Source: Paracoccaceae bacterium
Lineage (GTDB): Bacteria > Pseudomonadota > Alphaproteobacteria > Rhodobacterales > Rhodobacteraceae
Assembly: GCA_027489375.1 (NCBI GenBank)
Contig: JAIXZW010000019.1
Coordinates: 124,001 to 188,000, forward strand
Length of the DNA: 64,000 nucleotides
Direction of reading: 5' to 3'
Within the stretch, counting starts at the first letter, position 1, and each line of letters opens with the position of its first letter. Shown here piece after piece: positions 51,656 through 61,304 of the stretch. The translations under genes were made by a program, and so were the position numbers. Under the pieces are notes generated by a model. It saw only the letters and a program-made list of their open reading frames with translations, was not told the origin of the DNA and did no database searches.

Positions 51656-52635
51656 TGCCGCATATCCTGATCGCCGGAAAGCTGCACCCCGCGGGGCTGG
51701 CCCTGCTCGATGCGACGACGGGTGTCACCTACACCCATGTCGAGGAGATCAGCGAAGAAAGCTACCAGCCCTATCTGGAGCAGGCGGACGGCATGGTGAT
51801 CCGCACCCAGCCGATGACGGCGGCCAGCGTGGCGAAAGCCGCCAAGGTGCAGATCGTGTCGCGCCACGGGGTCGGCTATGATGCGGTGGATGTGAAGGCG
51901 CTGAACGCGCGGGGGATTCCGCTGTGCATCGTCGGCGATGTGAACTCGGTTTCCGTGGCCGAACACGCGATGATGCAGATCCTTGCCTGCGCCAAGCAGT
52001 TGGTGCGGTCGGACCGCGCCGTGCGGAACGGGCCTTGGGGCTGGCGCAACAAGCTGGAACAGGGCGAGGTGTCGGGAAAGACGCTTTTGATCATCGGCTA
52101 TGGCCGGATCGGTCGGCATCTGGCGGTGATGGCATCGGCTTTCGGCATGAAGATCATGGCCTATGACCCCTATCTTGCGGCCAAGGGCTGGCCCGAAGGG
52201 CAGGTTGCCGATGCGGGCGATCTTTTGGCCGGATTGGCGGCAGCCGACTTCGTTTCGGTGCACATCCCCAAGGCGGACAAGCCGATCATCGGGACGGCAG
52301 AGATCGCGTCGATGAAGCGCGGGGCGATCATCGTGAACACCGCGCGCGGTGGGATCGTGGACGAGGCGGCGCTGGCCGATGCGTTGCGGTCGGGGCAGAT
52401 TGCCGCCGCAGCTCTGGATGTATTCGACGCAGAACCGCCCGCGCCCGACCACCCGCTTCTGGCCTTTGATCAGGTGATCCTGACACCGCACACCGCGGGC
52501 CTGACCGCCGAGGCGGCAGAGCGTATGGCCGTCTCTTCGGTGCAGAACGTGCTCGATTTCTTTGCCGGACACCTCGATCCGGCGCTTGTCGTCAATGCCG
52601 CGGCCCTGACGGGCGCAAAGGAACTTGTGAAATGA
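51655..52635 (+). CDS. D-isomer 2-hydroxyacid dehydrogenase
   Basis: 326 residues. The Rossmann motif LLIIGYGRIGRHLAVMA, catalytic Arg in NTARGGIVDE, Glu in DVFDAEPPAPDHPLL and His in LTPHTAGLT complete the catalytic set of the SerA/GhrB family. Its substrate is unknown; in a pathway with an aldolase it could act on a hydroxy- or keto-acid product. Overlaps on both sides (TGATG, ATGA) place it firmly in the operon. Confidence 0.9.
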   Translation: MPHILIAGKLHPAGLALLDATTGVTYTHVEEISEESYQPYLEQADGMVIRTQPMTAASVAKAAKVQIVSRHGVGYDAVDVKALNARGIPLCIVGDVNSVSVAEHAMMQILACAKQLVRSDRAVRNGPWGWRNKLEQGEVSGKTLLIIGYGRIGRHLAVMASAFGMKIMAYDPYLAAKGWPEGQVADAGDLLAGLAAADFVSVHIPKADKPIIGTAEIASMKRGAIIVNTARGGIVDEAALADALRSGQIAAAALDVFDAEPPAPDHPLLAFDQVILTPHTAGLTAEAAERMAVSSVQNVLDFFAGHLDPALVVNAAALTGAKELVK

Positions 52636-53750
52636 CAAAACCCAAATTGCGGATCGGCCTGATCGGAACGGGCTTCATGGGCAAGGCCCATGTCTTCGGC
52701 TTCACCTCGGCTCCGCGCGTGTTCGAGCTGCCGTTCGATCTGGAACTGCACACCGTGGCCGACATCACGGATGAGGCAGCGGAACGTGCCCGTCAGACGC
52801 TGGGCTTTGCCCATGCGACGAGTGACTGGCGCACGATCATGGCGAACCCCGAGATCGACCTTGTGTCGATCACCGCGCCGAATGCCTTGCACAAGGAAAT
52901 GTCGCTGGCCGCGATTGCCGCCGGTAAGCATGTCTATTGCGAAAAGCCGTTGGCCCCGCTGGCCGTTGATGCTCTGGAAATGACGCTGGCCGCCGAAGCC
53001 AAGGGCGTGAAGACGCAAGTCGGTTTCAACTACCTGTGCAACCCGATGCTGGCCCTTGCGCGCGACATGATCGCGGGCGGCGAGTTGGGCGAGATACGTG
53101 GATATCGCGGCATCCATTGTGAAGATTACATGGCCGATCCGGCGGGCAACTACACCTTCCGCCACGATCCGGCAGGTGGCGGGGCGCTCGCCGACATCGG
53201 GTCGCACGCTCTGGCAACGGCGGAATTCCTGTGCGGGCCGATCACCCGCGTGATGGGCGATTGCATCACCATGATCGCCGAACGCCCCGACGGACGCGGC
53301 GGGCGCAAGGCGGTTACGGTCGATGACGTGGGCCGCGCCTTCCTGCGGTTCGATAACGGCGCGACCGGCAGCATCGAGGGGAACTGGATCGCCACGGGTC
53401 GCAAGATGCAGCACGATTTCGAGGTTTACGGCACCAAGGGCGCATTGGCCTTCAGTCAGGAACGGTTCAACGAACTGCATTTCTTCTCGACCGCCGATGC
53501 CAAGGGCCGCCAGGGTTTCCGCCGGATCGAGGCCAGCCCCGACCACCCGCCCTATGGCCTGTTCTGCGTCGCGGCGGGCCACCAGATCGGCTTCAACGAT
53601 TTGAAGGCCATCGAGGTCGCGGGCTACATCAACGCCATCGCGGGCAAAGCGCCGGAACCGTTCAACTTCCGCGCGGGCCTTCGCATCCAGACGCTGGTGG
53701 AGACCATCCAGCGGTCGTCGGCGGCGCAAGCTTGGCTTGATGTGAAATGA
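52632..53750 (+). CDS. Gfo/Idh/MocA-family dehydrogenase 2
   Basis: 372 residues. GLIGTGFMGKAHVFGF (NAD site), CEKPLAPLAVDALEM, and GGALADIGSHALATAEFL. The long form with HCEDYMADPAGNYTFRHDP resembles scyllo-inositol/levoglucosan-type and other sugar dehydrogenases. It starts by ATGA overlap with the previous gene. It probably oxidises a cyclitol isomer or derivative. Confidence 0.87.
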   Translation: MTKPKLRIGLIGTGFMGKAHVFGFTSAPRVFELPFDLELHTVADITDEAAERARQTLGFAHATSDWRTIMANPEIDLVSITAPNALHKEMSLAAIAAGKHVYCEKPLAPLAVDALEMTLAAEAKGVKTQVGFNYLCNPMLALARDMIAGGELGEIRGYRGIHCEDYMADPAGNYTFRHDPAGGGALADIGSHALATAEFLCGPITRVMGDCITMIAERPDGRGGRKAVTVDDVGRAFLRFDNGATGSIEGNWIATGRKMQHDFEVYGTKGALAFSQERFNELHFFSTADAKGRQGFRRIEASPDHPPYGLFCVAAGHQIGFNDLKAIEVAGYINAIAGKAPEPFNFRAGLRIQTLVETIQRSSAAQAWLDVK

Positions 53751-54721
53751 CGCTGTCGGTCGGGGTCATCGGTCTGGGCGTGATGGGCGCGGAACATCTG
53801 CGCCTCTTGCGCGAGGAAACGGGCGGCGCGCGTGTCGTGGCGATTTGCGATGCCGATGCAGATCGGGCGCAGGTGCTTGCAGGCGACGCGCAGGTCTTTT
53901 CCGACCCGCTGGCCCTGATCGCTGCAAGCGGGGTGGAGGCGGTCGTGATCGCCTCGCCCGATGTTACGCATGCGGGGCTGGCGCTGGCCTGTCTTGCCGA
54001 GGGCAAACCCGCGCTGTGCGAAAAACCGCTGGCGTCTACCGCGGCCGAGGCGCTCTCCATCGTCGATGCCGAAGTGGCGGGCGGCAAACGCCTTTTGCAG
54101 ATCGGCTACATGCGCCGTTTCGATCCGGCCTATGCCGAGATGCAAGCGGTGAGGAATGCGGGCGGGATCGGTGCACCTGTGGTCTTGCACAACATCCACC
54201 GCAACGCCGCCGCACCCGACTGGTTTACGGGTCCGATGGCCGTTACGAATTCCTTCGTGCACGAAATCGACATCAGCCGCTGGCTGCTCGGGTCCGAACT
54301 CGTCTCGGCCATCGTGCATTCCGCCCCCGGCGGCGACCCGCTGATGATCACGATGGAGACGGACAAGGGCGAGATCGTCTCGACCGAGGTCTTCATGAAT
54401 GCGCATTACGGCTATCACGTCCACGCCCAGATGGTCGGGCGCGAAGGCACGGTCGAGATGGCAGCTCCCACGGTCACGCTGATGAACCGCGCGCGCCAGC
54501 ATGGACATGGTTTCCCCGCCAACTGGGTGCCGCGCTTTGCCGATGCCTATCGCATCCAGATGCGGGCATGGGTCGACTCTGCTTCCAGCGGGGTTCCGAC
54601 GGGCGCTTCGGCCTGGGACGGATACGTTGCAACGGCTGTTGCAGAACAAGTTGTCACCGCATTGCAGACCGGGTCCAAGGCGCAGCTTTTCCTCGGAGCG
54701 CGGCCTGCCCTCTACGCCTGA
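53747..54721 (+). CDS. Gfo/Idh/MocA-family dehydrogenase 3
   Basis: 324 residues. GVIGLGVMGAEHLRLL (NAD site), CEKPLASTAAEAL, and NSFVHEIDISRWLLGSELV with the D-x-x-x-W substrate region of IolG-like proteins. The start overlaps the previous stop by 4 bases (ATGA). It may be an iolG paralogue for another inositol stereoisomer. Confidence 0.87.
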   Translation: MTLSVGVIGLGVMGAEHLRLLREETGGARVVAICDADADRAQVLAGDAQVFSDPLALIAASGVEAVVIASPDVTHAGLALACLAEGKPALCEKPLASTAAEALSIVDAEVAGGKRLLQIGYMRRFDPAYAEMQAVRNAGGIGAPVVLHNIHRNAAAPDWFTGPMAVTNSFVHEIDISRWLLGSELVSAIVHSAPGGDPLMITMETDKGEIVSTEVFMNAHYGYHVHAQMVGREGTVEMAAPTVTLMNRARQHGHGFPANWVPRFADAYRIQMRAWVDSASSGVPTGASAWDGYVATAVAEQVVTALQTGSKAQLFLGARPALYA

Positions 54722-54753
54722 TTCACCGATATACCGAACAGAAAGCCAGTCCC

Positions 54754-55578
54754 ATGTCGATCCGCTTCGCCCTCAACCGGACCTGTGCGCCGCAACTGCC
54801 GCTCGATGATTTCATCCAGCTTGCCATGGCGGCAGGTGTGCATGCCGTTGAAATCCGCAACGACATCGAGGGCCGCGAATTTGCCGATGGCACGCCGGCG
54901 GCGGAGGTAAAGGCGAAGCTTGATGCCGCAGGGCTGGCGGTGGCTTCGGTGAACGCCCTGCAACGCTTCAACGAATGGACGCCGGATCGGGCGAAAGAAG
55001 CCGAGGCGATCATCGCCTATGCCGCCGCCCTTGGCGCGCCCGGTGTGGTGCTGTGCCCTGTCCATAACGAGGACAATGGCTGGACCGAGGCCGAGGCCGA
55101 ACGCAACCTGCGCGACGGGTTGCGTCAGTTGCGCCCGATTTTGCAGGCGCATGGCGTGACCGGTTACGTGGAGCCTCTTGGAATGAGAGGGTCGACCATG
55201 AAACGGCAGGATATGGCCGTTGCCGCTGTCACCGATATCGACGGCTGGGACGCGTATGAATTGTGTTATGACACGTTCCAGTTCTTCCGTTGCGGCGACA
55301 CGCAGCTTTTCCCCGACCGCATCGGTCTGGCGCATATGTCGGGCATTTCACGCGCCGACCTCGGCCCCGCCGACCTGACCGAACCGGATCGCGGGCTGAT
55401 CTTCATCGACGACCGCGTGGGAAATGTCGCGCAACTGCGCAGCCTTTTTGCCTCCGGATACAAGGGGTTCGTCTCGATGGAGCCGTTCAGCACGACGGTC
55501 CAGCAGGACCCCGACCTGATGTCGCGCCTGCGCGCCAGCCTTGAATATGTGGGCGCCTTGCTTCCCAAGGCGGCCTGA
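54754..55578 (+). CDS. sugar phosphate isomerase/epimerase (IolI/Xyl-isomerase-like TIM barrel)
   Basis: 274 residues. SIRFALNRTCAPQLPLDDFIQLAMAAGVHAVEIR, YVEPLGMRGSTM, YELCYDTFQFFRCGDT and FVSMEPFST carry the Glu/Asp/His metal ligands of the AP-endonuclease-2 TIM-barrel family. IolI (inosose isomerase) is the nearest inositol function, and the size fits. It is the last gene of the iolG unit before the promoter of the ABC importer. Confidence 0.82.
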   Translation: MSIRFALNRTCAPQLPLDDFIQLAMAAGVHAVEIRNDIEGREFADGTPAAEVKAKLDAAGLAVASVNALQRFNEWTPDRAKEAEAIIAYAAALGAPGVVLCPVHNEDNGWTEAEAERNLRDGLRQLRPILQAHGVTGYVEPLGMRGSTMKRQDMAVAAVTDIDGWDAYELCYDTFQFFRCGDTQLFPDRIGLAHMSGISRADLGPADLTEPDRGLIFIDDRVGNVAQLRSLFASGYKGFVSMEPFSTTVQQDPDLMSRLRASLEYVGALLPKAA

Positions 55579-55628
55579 CGAACCACGCAGCGGCGCCACG
55601 TCCCTGCGGTTCGGGCGTGGTGCATCTC

Positions 55629-55652
55629 GCAATGCAATGAAAATGGCTTTGC
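55629..55652 (+). promoter_or_regulatory. operator of the cyclitol regulator, copy 2
   Basis: GCAATGCA-ATGAAAAT-GGCTTTGC: the left arm is identical to 43680-43687, the right arm has two mismatches, and the spacer shares TGAAAA. It lies 24 bases upstream of the -35 box of the ABC importer. Confidence 0.65.
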
Positions 55653-55676
55653 AAGAAAAATTGCCAAAAACAAAAA

Positions 55677-55706
55677 TTGACAAAACAATTGGAACCGCAT
55701 TTGATA
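55677..55706 (+). promoter_or_regulatory. promoter of the ABC importer
   Basis: TTGACA (55677-55682) and TTGATA (55701-55706), 18 bases apart, in an unusually AT-rich stretch; 60 bases ahead of the binding-protein ATG. Confidence 0.65.
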
Positions 55707-55766
55707 CTCGCAGGCGAAAGTCGCCATCCGGCCAAGGGAGCCGGTGATTCCAAGGGAGGAATACGA

Positions 55767-56792
55767 ATGAAAAAGACTCTGCTGCTCGCATCGGTCGCGA
55801 TTGCCAGCTTGACGTCCGCAGCCTCGGCCGCCGATCTCAAGGTTTGCGTGAGCTGGTCGAACTTCCGCGAAGAGCGCTGGAAGACCGACGAAGCCGCGAT
55901 CAAGGGTGCGCTCGACGCCGCTGGTGCGGAATACATCTCGGCTGATGCCCAGACCTCGGCCACCAAGCAGCTGGCCGATATCGAAGGCATGATCACGCAG
56001 GGCTGCTCGGCTCTGATCATCCTCGCACAAGACTCCGCCTCGATCGGGCCGGCCCTCGACGCCGCCCAGGACGCGGGCATTCCGGTCGTCGGCTACGACC
56101 GCATGATCGACGATCCGCGCGCCTTCTATCTGACCTTCGACAACGTCGAAGTCGGCCGTATGCAGGCCCGCGCCGTTCTGGAAGCTGCCCCCAAGGGCCG
56201 CTACGTCATGATCAAAGGCTCGCCGGTTGACCCGAACGCAGACTTCCTGCGCGGTGGCCAGCAGGAAGTGCTGCAGGCGGCAATCGACGCCGGTGACATC
56301 ACCATCGTCGGCGAGGCTTACACCGAAGACTGGCAGCCCGCCAACGCCCAGAAGAACATGGAACAGATCCTGACCGAGACGAACAACGGCGTTGACGCCG
56401 TGGTCGCTTCGAACGACGGCACCGCCGGTGGCGTTGTAGCCGCGCTGACCGCGCAGGGCATGGCCGGTATCCCGGTTTCGGGTCAGGACGGCGACATGGC
56501 CGCTCTGAACCGTGTGGCTCTCGGCACCCAGACCGTTTCGGTGTGGAAAGACAGCCGCGCATTGGGCAAGGCCGCCGGTGAGATCGCCGTCGCTCTGGCC
56601 GGTGGCACCGCGATGGACGCTGTCGAAGGCGCTGCAAAATTCACCTCGCCGGGTGGTAAAGAACTGACCTCGGTCTTCCTGAAGCCGGTTCCGATCACCA
56701 AGGACAACCTGAACGTGGTTCTCGACGCGGGCTGGATTGCCAAGGACGTGCTCTGCGCTGGCGTCACTGGCGAAGTTGCCGTCTGCAAATAA
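55767..56792 (+). CDS. sugar/inositol ABC importer, periplasmic binding protein
   Basis: 341 residues. MKKTLLLASVAIASLTSAASA is a Sec signal, cleaved before ADLKVCVSWSNF. The type I periplasmic-binding fold of the XylF/pentose group follows (QTSATKQLADIEGMITQGCSALIILAQD, VVGYDRMIDDPRAFYLTFDNVEVGRMQA, VVASNDGTAGG, PVSGQDGDMAALNR). The IbpA-like inositol binder is likely from context. Ribosome site AAGGGAGG. A stem-loop follows the stop. Confidence 0.9.
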   Translation: MKKTLLLASVAIASLTSAASAADLKVCVSWSNFREERWKTDEAAIKGALDAAGAEYISADAQTSATKQLADIEGMITQGCSALIILAQDSASIGPALDAAQDAGIPVVGYDRMIDDPRAFYLTFDNVEVGRMQARAVLEAAPKGRYVMIKGSPVDPNADFLRGGQQEVLQAAIDAGDITIVGEAYTEDWQPANAQKNMEQILTETNNGVDAVVASNDGTAGGVVAALTAQGMAGIPVSGQDGDMAALNRVALGTQTVSVWKDSRALGKAAGEIAVALAGGTAMDAVEGAAKFTSPGGKELTSVFLKPVPITKDNLNVVLDAGWIAKDVLCAGVTGEVAVCK

Positions 56793-56810
56793 GTTGACGG
56801 ACTGAAGATT

Positions 56811-56837
56811 GCGGCGTCCCGTTCATCGGGACGCCGC
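56811..56837 (+). terminator. intercistronic hairpin after the binding-protein gene
   Basis: A perfect 11-bp stem GCGGCGTCCCG-TTCAT-CGGGACGCCGC with no T-run. Such stems protect the upstream message and lower expression of the permease relative to the binding protein. Confidence 0.65.
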
Positions 56838-56891
56838 GCTCAAAACGGACGGGACTGCCCGTGCGGTAGCCCGAGGGGAGGAGAAACTGAC

Positions 56892-58193
56892 ATGACTGAC
56901 ACCGGGCAGGTAGCCACTGCGCCCGCGCAGAAGCGTGGCATCATCGACACGCTGGAACTCGATGTCCGGCTTCTCGGGATGCTCGTCGCTTTCGCCGCGA
57001 TTGCGCTCGTCTTCACCATCTGGACGGGCGGCACCTTCGTCAGTCCGCGCAACGTCTTCAACATTTCCGTTCAGGCCGTGCCTGTGGCGATCATGGCTTG
57101 TGGTATGGTCTTCGTGATCGTCGCGCGCCAGATCGACCTGTCGGTCGGTTCGATGCTGGCCATGTGTTCCGCCGTCATGGCGATGAGCCAGGCCACCTGG
57201 CTGCCGCAGGCGATGGGTCTGGAATACGGCAGCCCCGTCATTCTGGTCGTGACCATCATCCTCGGCTTTGCCGTCGGCACCGGCATGGGCGCGATCACCG
57301 GTTGGCTGGTCGGCTATCAGCGTATCCCGTCTTTCATCGTCACGCTGGGCGGGTTGTTCGTCTGGCGCAACGTCAACTGGTATACGACAAATGGTCAGTC
57401 GGTTTCCCTGACCGACCCGCATCTGTTGATGTTCGGCGGCACCGAAGGTGTTCTGGGCGCGCCTGTCAGCCTCGTCCTTGGCCTGATCGCGTCGGTGGCT
57501 GCGGTTCTTGGCCTGCTCTCGGCGCGGCGCAACAAGCAAAGCCACGGCTTCGTCGTCAAACCCGTCTGGGCCGAAGGCGTGATGATGGCGATGGTCGTCG
57601 GCGCGATCATGCTCTTCGTCACATGGCTGTCGCGCTATCCGGTGCCCGAGGCCAAGCTGAAACGCCTGTTCGAGGCGCGGGGCGAGGTGATGCCCGAAGG
57701 CTACACCGCCATGCATGGTCTGCCGATCTCGGTCATCATCCTGATCGTCGTCGCGGTGGGCATGACCATCACCGCCCGCAAGACCCGCCTTGGCCGCTAT
57801 ATCTTTGCTATGGGCGGCAACCCCGACGCAGCGGAACTGTCGGGCATCAACACCCGTGCGCTGACGGTCAAGATCTTCGCGCTGATGGGGTTCCTCTGCG
57901 GTCTGGCCGCCCTCATTGCCCAAGCCCGCCTGCAAAGCCACGGCAATGACATCGGGATGCTGGAAGAATTGCGCGTGATCGCTGCCGCCGTGATCGGTGG
58001 CACGGCACTGGCCGGAGGCGTCGGCACGATCTATGGCGCGGTTCTGGGTGCCCTGATCATGCAGTCGCTGCAATCGGGCATGGCAATGGTCGGCGTGGAC
58101 ACCCCCTTCCAGAACGTCGTCGTGGGGCTTGTCCTCGTGATCGCGGTCTGGGTCGACATCATCTATCGCAAGCGCATGGGGCTGACGAAATGA
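56892..58193 (+). CDS. sugar/inositol ABC importer, permease
   Basis: 433 residues with about ten hydrophobic segments. [25 protein letters not shown] is the typical signature of the CUT2 permeases (XylH/RbsC), and [35 protein letters not shown] is the cytoplasmic coupling region that contacts the ATPase. GAGGAGAAAC precedes the ATG. The stop overlaps the ATPase start (ATGA). Confidence 0.9.
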   Translation: MTDTGQVATAPAQKRGIIDTLELDVRLLGMLVAFAAIALVFTIWTGGTFVSPRNVFNISVQAVPVAIMACGMVFVIVARQIDLSVGSMLAMCSAVMAMSQATWLPQAMGLEYGSPVILVVTIILGFAVGTGMGAITGWLVGYQRIPSFIVTLGGLFVWRNVNWYTTNGQSVSLTDPHLLMFGGTEGVLGAPVSLVLGLIASVAAVLGLLSARRNKQSHGFVVKPVWAEGVMMAMVVGAIMLFVTWLSRYPVPEAKLKRLFEARGEVMPEGYTAMHGLPISVIILIVVAVGMTITARKTRLGRYIFAMGGNPDAAELSGINTRALTVKIFALMGFLCGLAALIAQARLQSHGNDIGMLEELRVIAAAVIGGTALAGGVGTIYGAVLGALIMQSLQSGMAMVGVDTPFQNVVVGLVLVIAVWVDIIYRKRMGLTK

Positions 58194-58945
58194 GCAACAC
58201 CCGCACTCCCCTCGTCGAGATGCGCGACATCTCGATCGCCTTCGGTGGCGTCAAGGCCGTGGACCATGTGTCGATCGACCTTTACCCCGGCGAGGTCGTG
58301 GGCCTCTTGGGCCACAACGGCGCGGGCAAATCGACGCTCATCAAGATTTTGGCCGGAGCCTATCAGGCCGACCACGGCGAGATCCTGATCAACGGCGAAA
58401 AGGTCGAAATCCGCAACCCGCGCGATGCACGGGCGCAGAACATCGAGACGATCTACCAGACGCTCGCGCTGGCGGATAACCTCGACGCCGCCTCGAACCT
58501 GTTCCTCGGGCGCGAGATCATGGCGAACGGCCTGATGAACGATGCCAAGATGGAGGCCGAGACCCGCAAGATCATGGGTCGCCTCAACCCCAACTTCCGC
58601 AAGTTCAACGTGCCGGTTTCGGCTCTGTCGGGCGGTCAGCGCCAGTCGGTCGCTATCGCGCGGGCGGTCTATTTCAACGCCAAGATCCTGATCATGGACG
58701 AACCGACCGCCGCGCTTGGCCCGCACGAAACGCAGATGGTGGCCGAACTCATCCAAGAGTTGAAGGCGCAAGGCTTGGGCATCTTCCTGATCGAGCATGA
58801 CATCCACAACGTCATGAAGCTGTGCGACCGGGCCTGCGTCATGAAGAACGGGCAACTCGTCGGGACCGTCAAGGTTGACGATGTTACCGATGACGACATC
58901 CTCGGGATGATCATCATGGGCAAGAAACCGGCCAAGGCGGCCTGA
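58190..58945 (+). CDS. sugar/inositol ABC importer, ATP-binding protein
   Basis: 251 residues, a single ABC domain, unlike the fused double domain of RbsA/XylG. Walker [10 protein letters not shown], signature [15 protein letters not shown], Walker [12 protein letters not shown] and switch His in FLIEHDIH are present. It is the energy subunit for the upstream permease; two copies would be needed per transporter. Confidence 0.92.
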   Translation: MSNTRTPLVEMRDISIAFGGVKAVDHVSIDLYPGEVVGLLGHNGAGKSTLIKILAGAYQADHGEILINGEKVEIRNPRDARAQNIETIYQTLALADNLDAASNLFLGREIMANGLMNDAKMEAETRKIMGRLNPNFRKFNVPVSALSGGQRQSVAIARAVYFNAKILIMDEPTAALGPHETQMVAELIQELKAQGLGIFLIEHDIHNVMKLCDRACVMKNGQLVGTVKVDDVTDDDILGMIIMGKKPAKAA

Positions 58946-58992
58946 CGGGTGCGCCGGAAGGCGCGCCCCCCCCATCAAATCAAAGGCACAAC

Positions 58993-60063
58993 ATGATCAG
59001 ATACGCCGTCGTCGGCGCTGGCTGGATTTCGCAGGAAGCGTTCATGCCTGCGGTCGCCACGACCGGAAACTCGCGCATGCAGGCGATCGTATCCGGCAGC
59101 GCTGATGCCGCGCAAAGGTTGGCTGATTTCCACGGCGTCCCGGAGGTCGTGGATTACGCCGGATACGACGCGCTTCTGGCGAGCGACCGGATCGACGCGG
59201 TCTACATCGCTTTGCCGAATTCCATGCACGCGGACTATGCCATCCGCGCCTTGCGGGCGGGCAAGCATGTCATGGTGGAAAAGCCGCTTGCCGTCAGCAT
59301 GGCCGAAAGCGAGGCGATGGTTGCGGCCGCGCGTGAAAGCGGCCGTTACTTGATGACCGCCTACCGCCTGCACAACGAACCCGGCACCCATGCGATGATC
59401 GACGCCGTGCGTCACGGGGCCATCGGAGATGCGGTCTATTTCGGGGCAACCTTCGGCTTCCAGACGCAAATGGGCAACCACCGGCTGAAAGCGGGCCACT
59501 GGGGCGGGGCGCTGCCGGATGTCGGGGTCTACTGCCTGAATGCCGCGCGCCATGTCTTTGCCGCCGAACCCGTCGCCGTGCAGGCGATGTCCAGCCGCCC
59601 TGCCGCCGATCCGCGCTTTTCAGAGATCGACGCGAGCCTTGCCGTGACCTTGCGTTTTCCCGGCGACCGGTTGGCGCAATTCTTCTGCTCCTTCGGCTCG
59701 GCCGAGACGGAAACGATCCGCATCGTCGGATCGAAGGCCGAGCTGATCCTCGACCCCGCGTTCAAGTTCGACTCCGTTCTGCAAATGACGGTGCGCACGC
59801 CAGGAAACGAGCAACGCCAGACCTTCCGTCAGGTCGACCACTTCGCGGGCCAGATCGCCTATTTCTCGGATTGCATCGAGCAAGGCATCGCACCCGAGGC
59901 CGATGGCGAAGAAGGTCTCGCCGACATGCGCGCCCTTCTGGCCATCGACGAGGCCGCCAGAACTGGTGAGACAGTGCGGCTGGAACCCCGCGCCTTCGGC
60001 CGCGGCATCGACGCAGACATGCTCCGCCACCTTCCCGTGACCGACCGCCGCCTGTTGGTCTGA
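58993..60063 (+). CDS. Gfo/Idh/MocA-family dehydrogenase 4
   Basis: 356 residues. YAVVGAGWISQEAFMPAVATTGNS is close to the glucose-fructose oxidoreductase branch; VEKPLAVSMAES and GGALPDVGVYCLNAARHVF hold the active site. It lies 47 bases after the ATPase gene and is probably the last gene of the importer unit. Substrate unknown. Confidence 0.85.
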   Translation: MIRYAVVGAGWISQEAFMPAVATTGNSRMQAIVSGSADAAQRLADFHGVPEVVDYAGYDALLASDRIDAVYIALPNSMHADYAIRALRAGKHVMVEKPLAVSMAESEAMVAAARESGRYLMTAYRLHNEPGTHAMIDAVRHGAIGDAVYFGATFGFQTQMGNHRLKAGHWGGALPDVGVYCLNAARHVFAAEPVAVQAMSSRPAADPRFSEIDASLAVTLRFPGDRLAQFFCSFGSAETETIRIVGSKAELILDPAFKFDSVLQMTVRTPGNEQRQTFRQVDHFAGQIAYFSDCIEQGIAPEADGEEGLADMRALLAIDEAARTGETVRLEPRAFGRGIDADMLRHLPVTDRRLLV

Positions 60064-60323
60064 CCTGACCAGCAAAGACGCCGTGAAGATCGGATAAATC
60101 CGTGTGAAGTTTGCCTTGTGATTTTCTTCCTGCGTGACGTTGTGTCGTATGCTCTTCGGCCGCCATCTCTTTGGAACTATATCGGTGTCCGTGTGCAGCG
60201 TCGATTTCGGACAAGAGAGAATATACATGTTGCGATTGTGACGTATTCCGCCGTCCGTCGCCGAATGATTTTGAACAGCAGGTCTGATTTTGGAGCGGAG
60301 AGCTCGGACCCATCGGTTTCGGG

Positions 60324-61304
60324 CTATGCTGCTTGACGCTGATGGTTCAAGCGGCGGTTTTGGATGGTTTGGTGTTTGATGCGCTTCCTTTCGGCTAGGA
60401 TGTTTTCGCCGCGCCCGAAGTAGACGTCAGCCGGGGTCAGGTTGCCGATGCTCTCATGGTAACGACGGTTGTTGTAGTGGTCGATGAAGGCGGCGATTGC
60501 GGCCTCAAGTTCGCCCACGAGGAAGTAGTTTTCGAGCAGGACGCGGTTCTTCAGGGTCTGGTGCCAGCGCTCGATTTTGCCCTGGGTCTGGGGATGCATC
60601 GGCGCGCCGCGAACATGTTTCATGCCTTTGTCTTCGGGGTATTTGGCTAGATCGTCAGCGATGTAGGACGAGCCATTATCGCTAAGCAGGCGCGGTTTGT
60701 GCAGAACCCTGGCGCTGTCGCAGCCTGATGCGGCCAACGCGATGTCGAGCGTGTCGGTGACATCCTCGGCCCGCATGATGCCGCAGAGTTTCCAGCCCAT
60801 GATGTAGCGGGAATAGTCGTCGAGGATCGTGGACAGGTAAAACCAGCCCCAGCCGATGACCTTGAGATAGGTGAAGTCGGTCTGCCACATCTGGTTTGGC
60901 GCTACCGTCTTGTCCTTGAACTCATCTGCCGCCTTGATGACGATATAGGCCGGGCTGGTGATCAGGTCGTGGGATTTGAGCAGCCGGTAGATCTAAGCCT
61001 CTGACACAAAATACTTTTCTTTATCGGCGAACTTGACGGCCAACTCGCGCGGCGACAGTTCCGGCTCGTCCAGCGCCAAGGTGACGATCTGGTTCCGCAC
61101 CTGATCGGGGATGCGGTTCCAGACCCGAGAAGGGGAAGAGAGCCTGTCCTCCAACCCCTCGGGCCCATGTTCGACGAAGCGGTCATACCACCGGTAAAAC
61201 GTGGTGGGTGGGATGCTGATCTTGGACAGGGTGCCCCTGACGGACAGATGCGATTGCTCCACCAGCCGGATGATTTCGAGCTTCTCAGCGGCTGGGTATC
61301 TCAT
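60324..61304 (-). pseudogene. IS3 orfB (DDE integrase-core transposase) with internal stop
   Basis: The N-terminal half (61304 down to 60996) reads HTH and HTH_21-type sequence ending KEKYFVSEA; a TAG at 60995-60993 follows, and the same frame resumes IYRLLKSHDL then MWQTDFTYLKVIGWGWFYLSTILDDYSRYIMGW and the DDE core to QRQAA. The first Asp is in WQTDF, the second in LLSDNGSSY and the Glu in QGKIERWHQTLKNR. The lesion is a single nonsense codon, so read-through is the only route to product. Confidence 0.8.
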
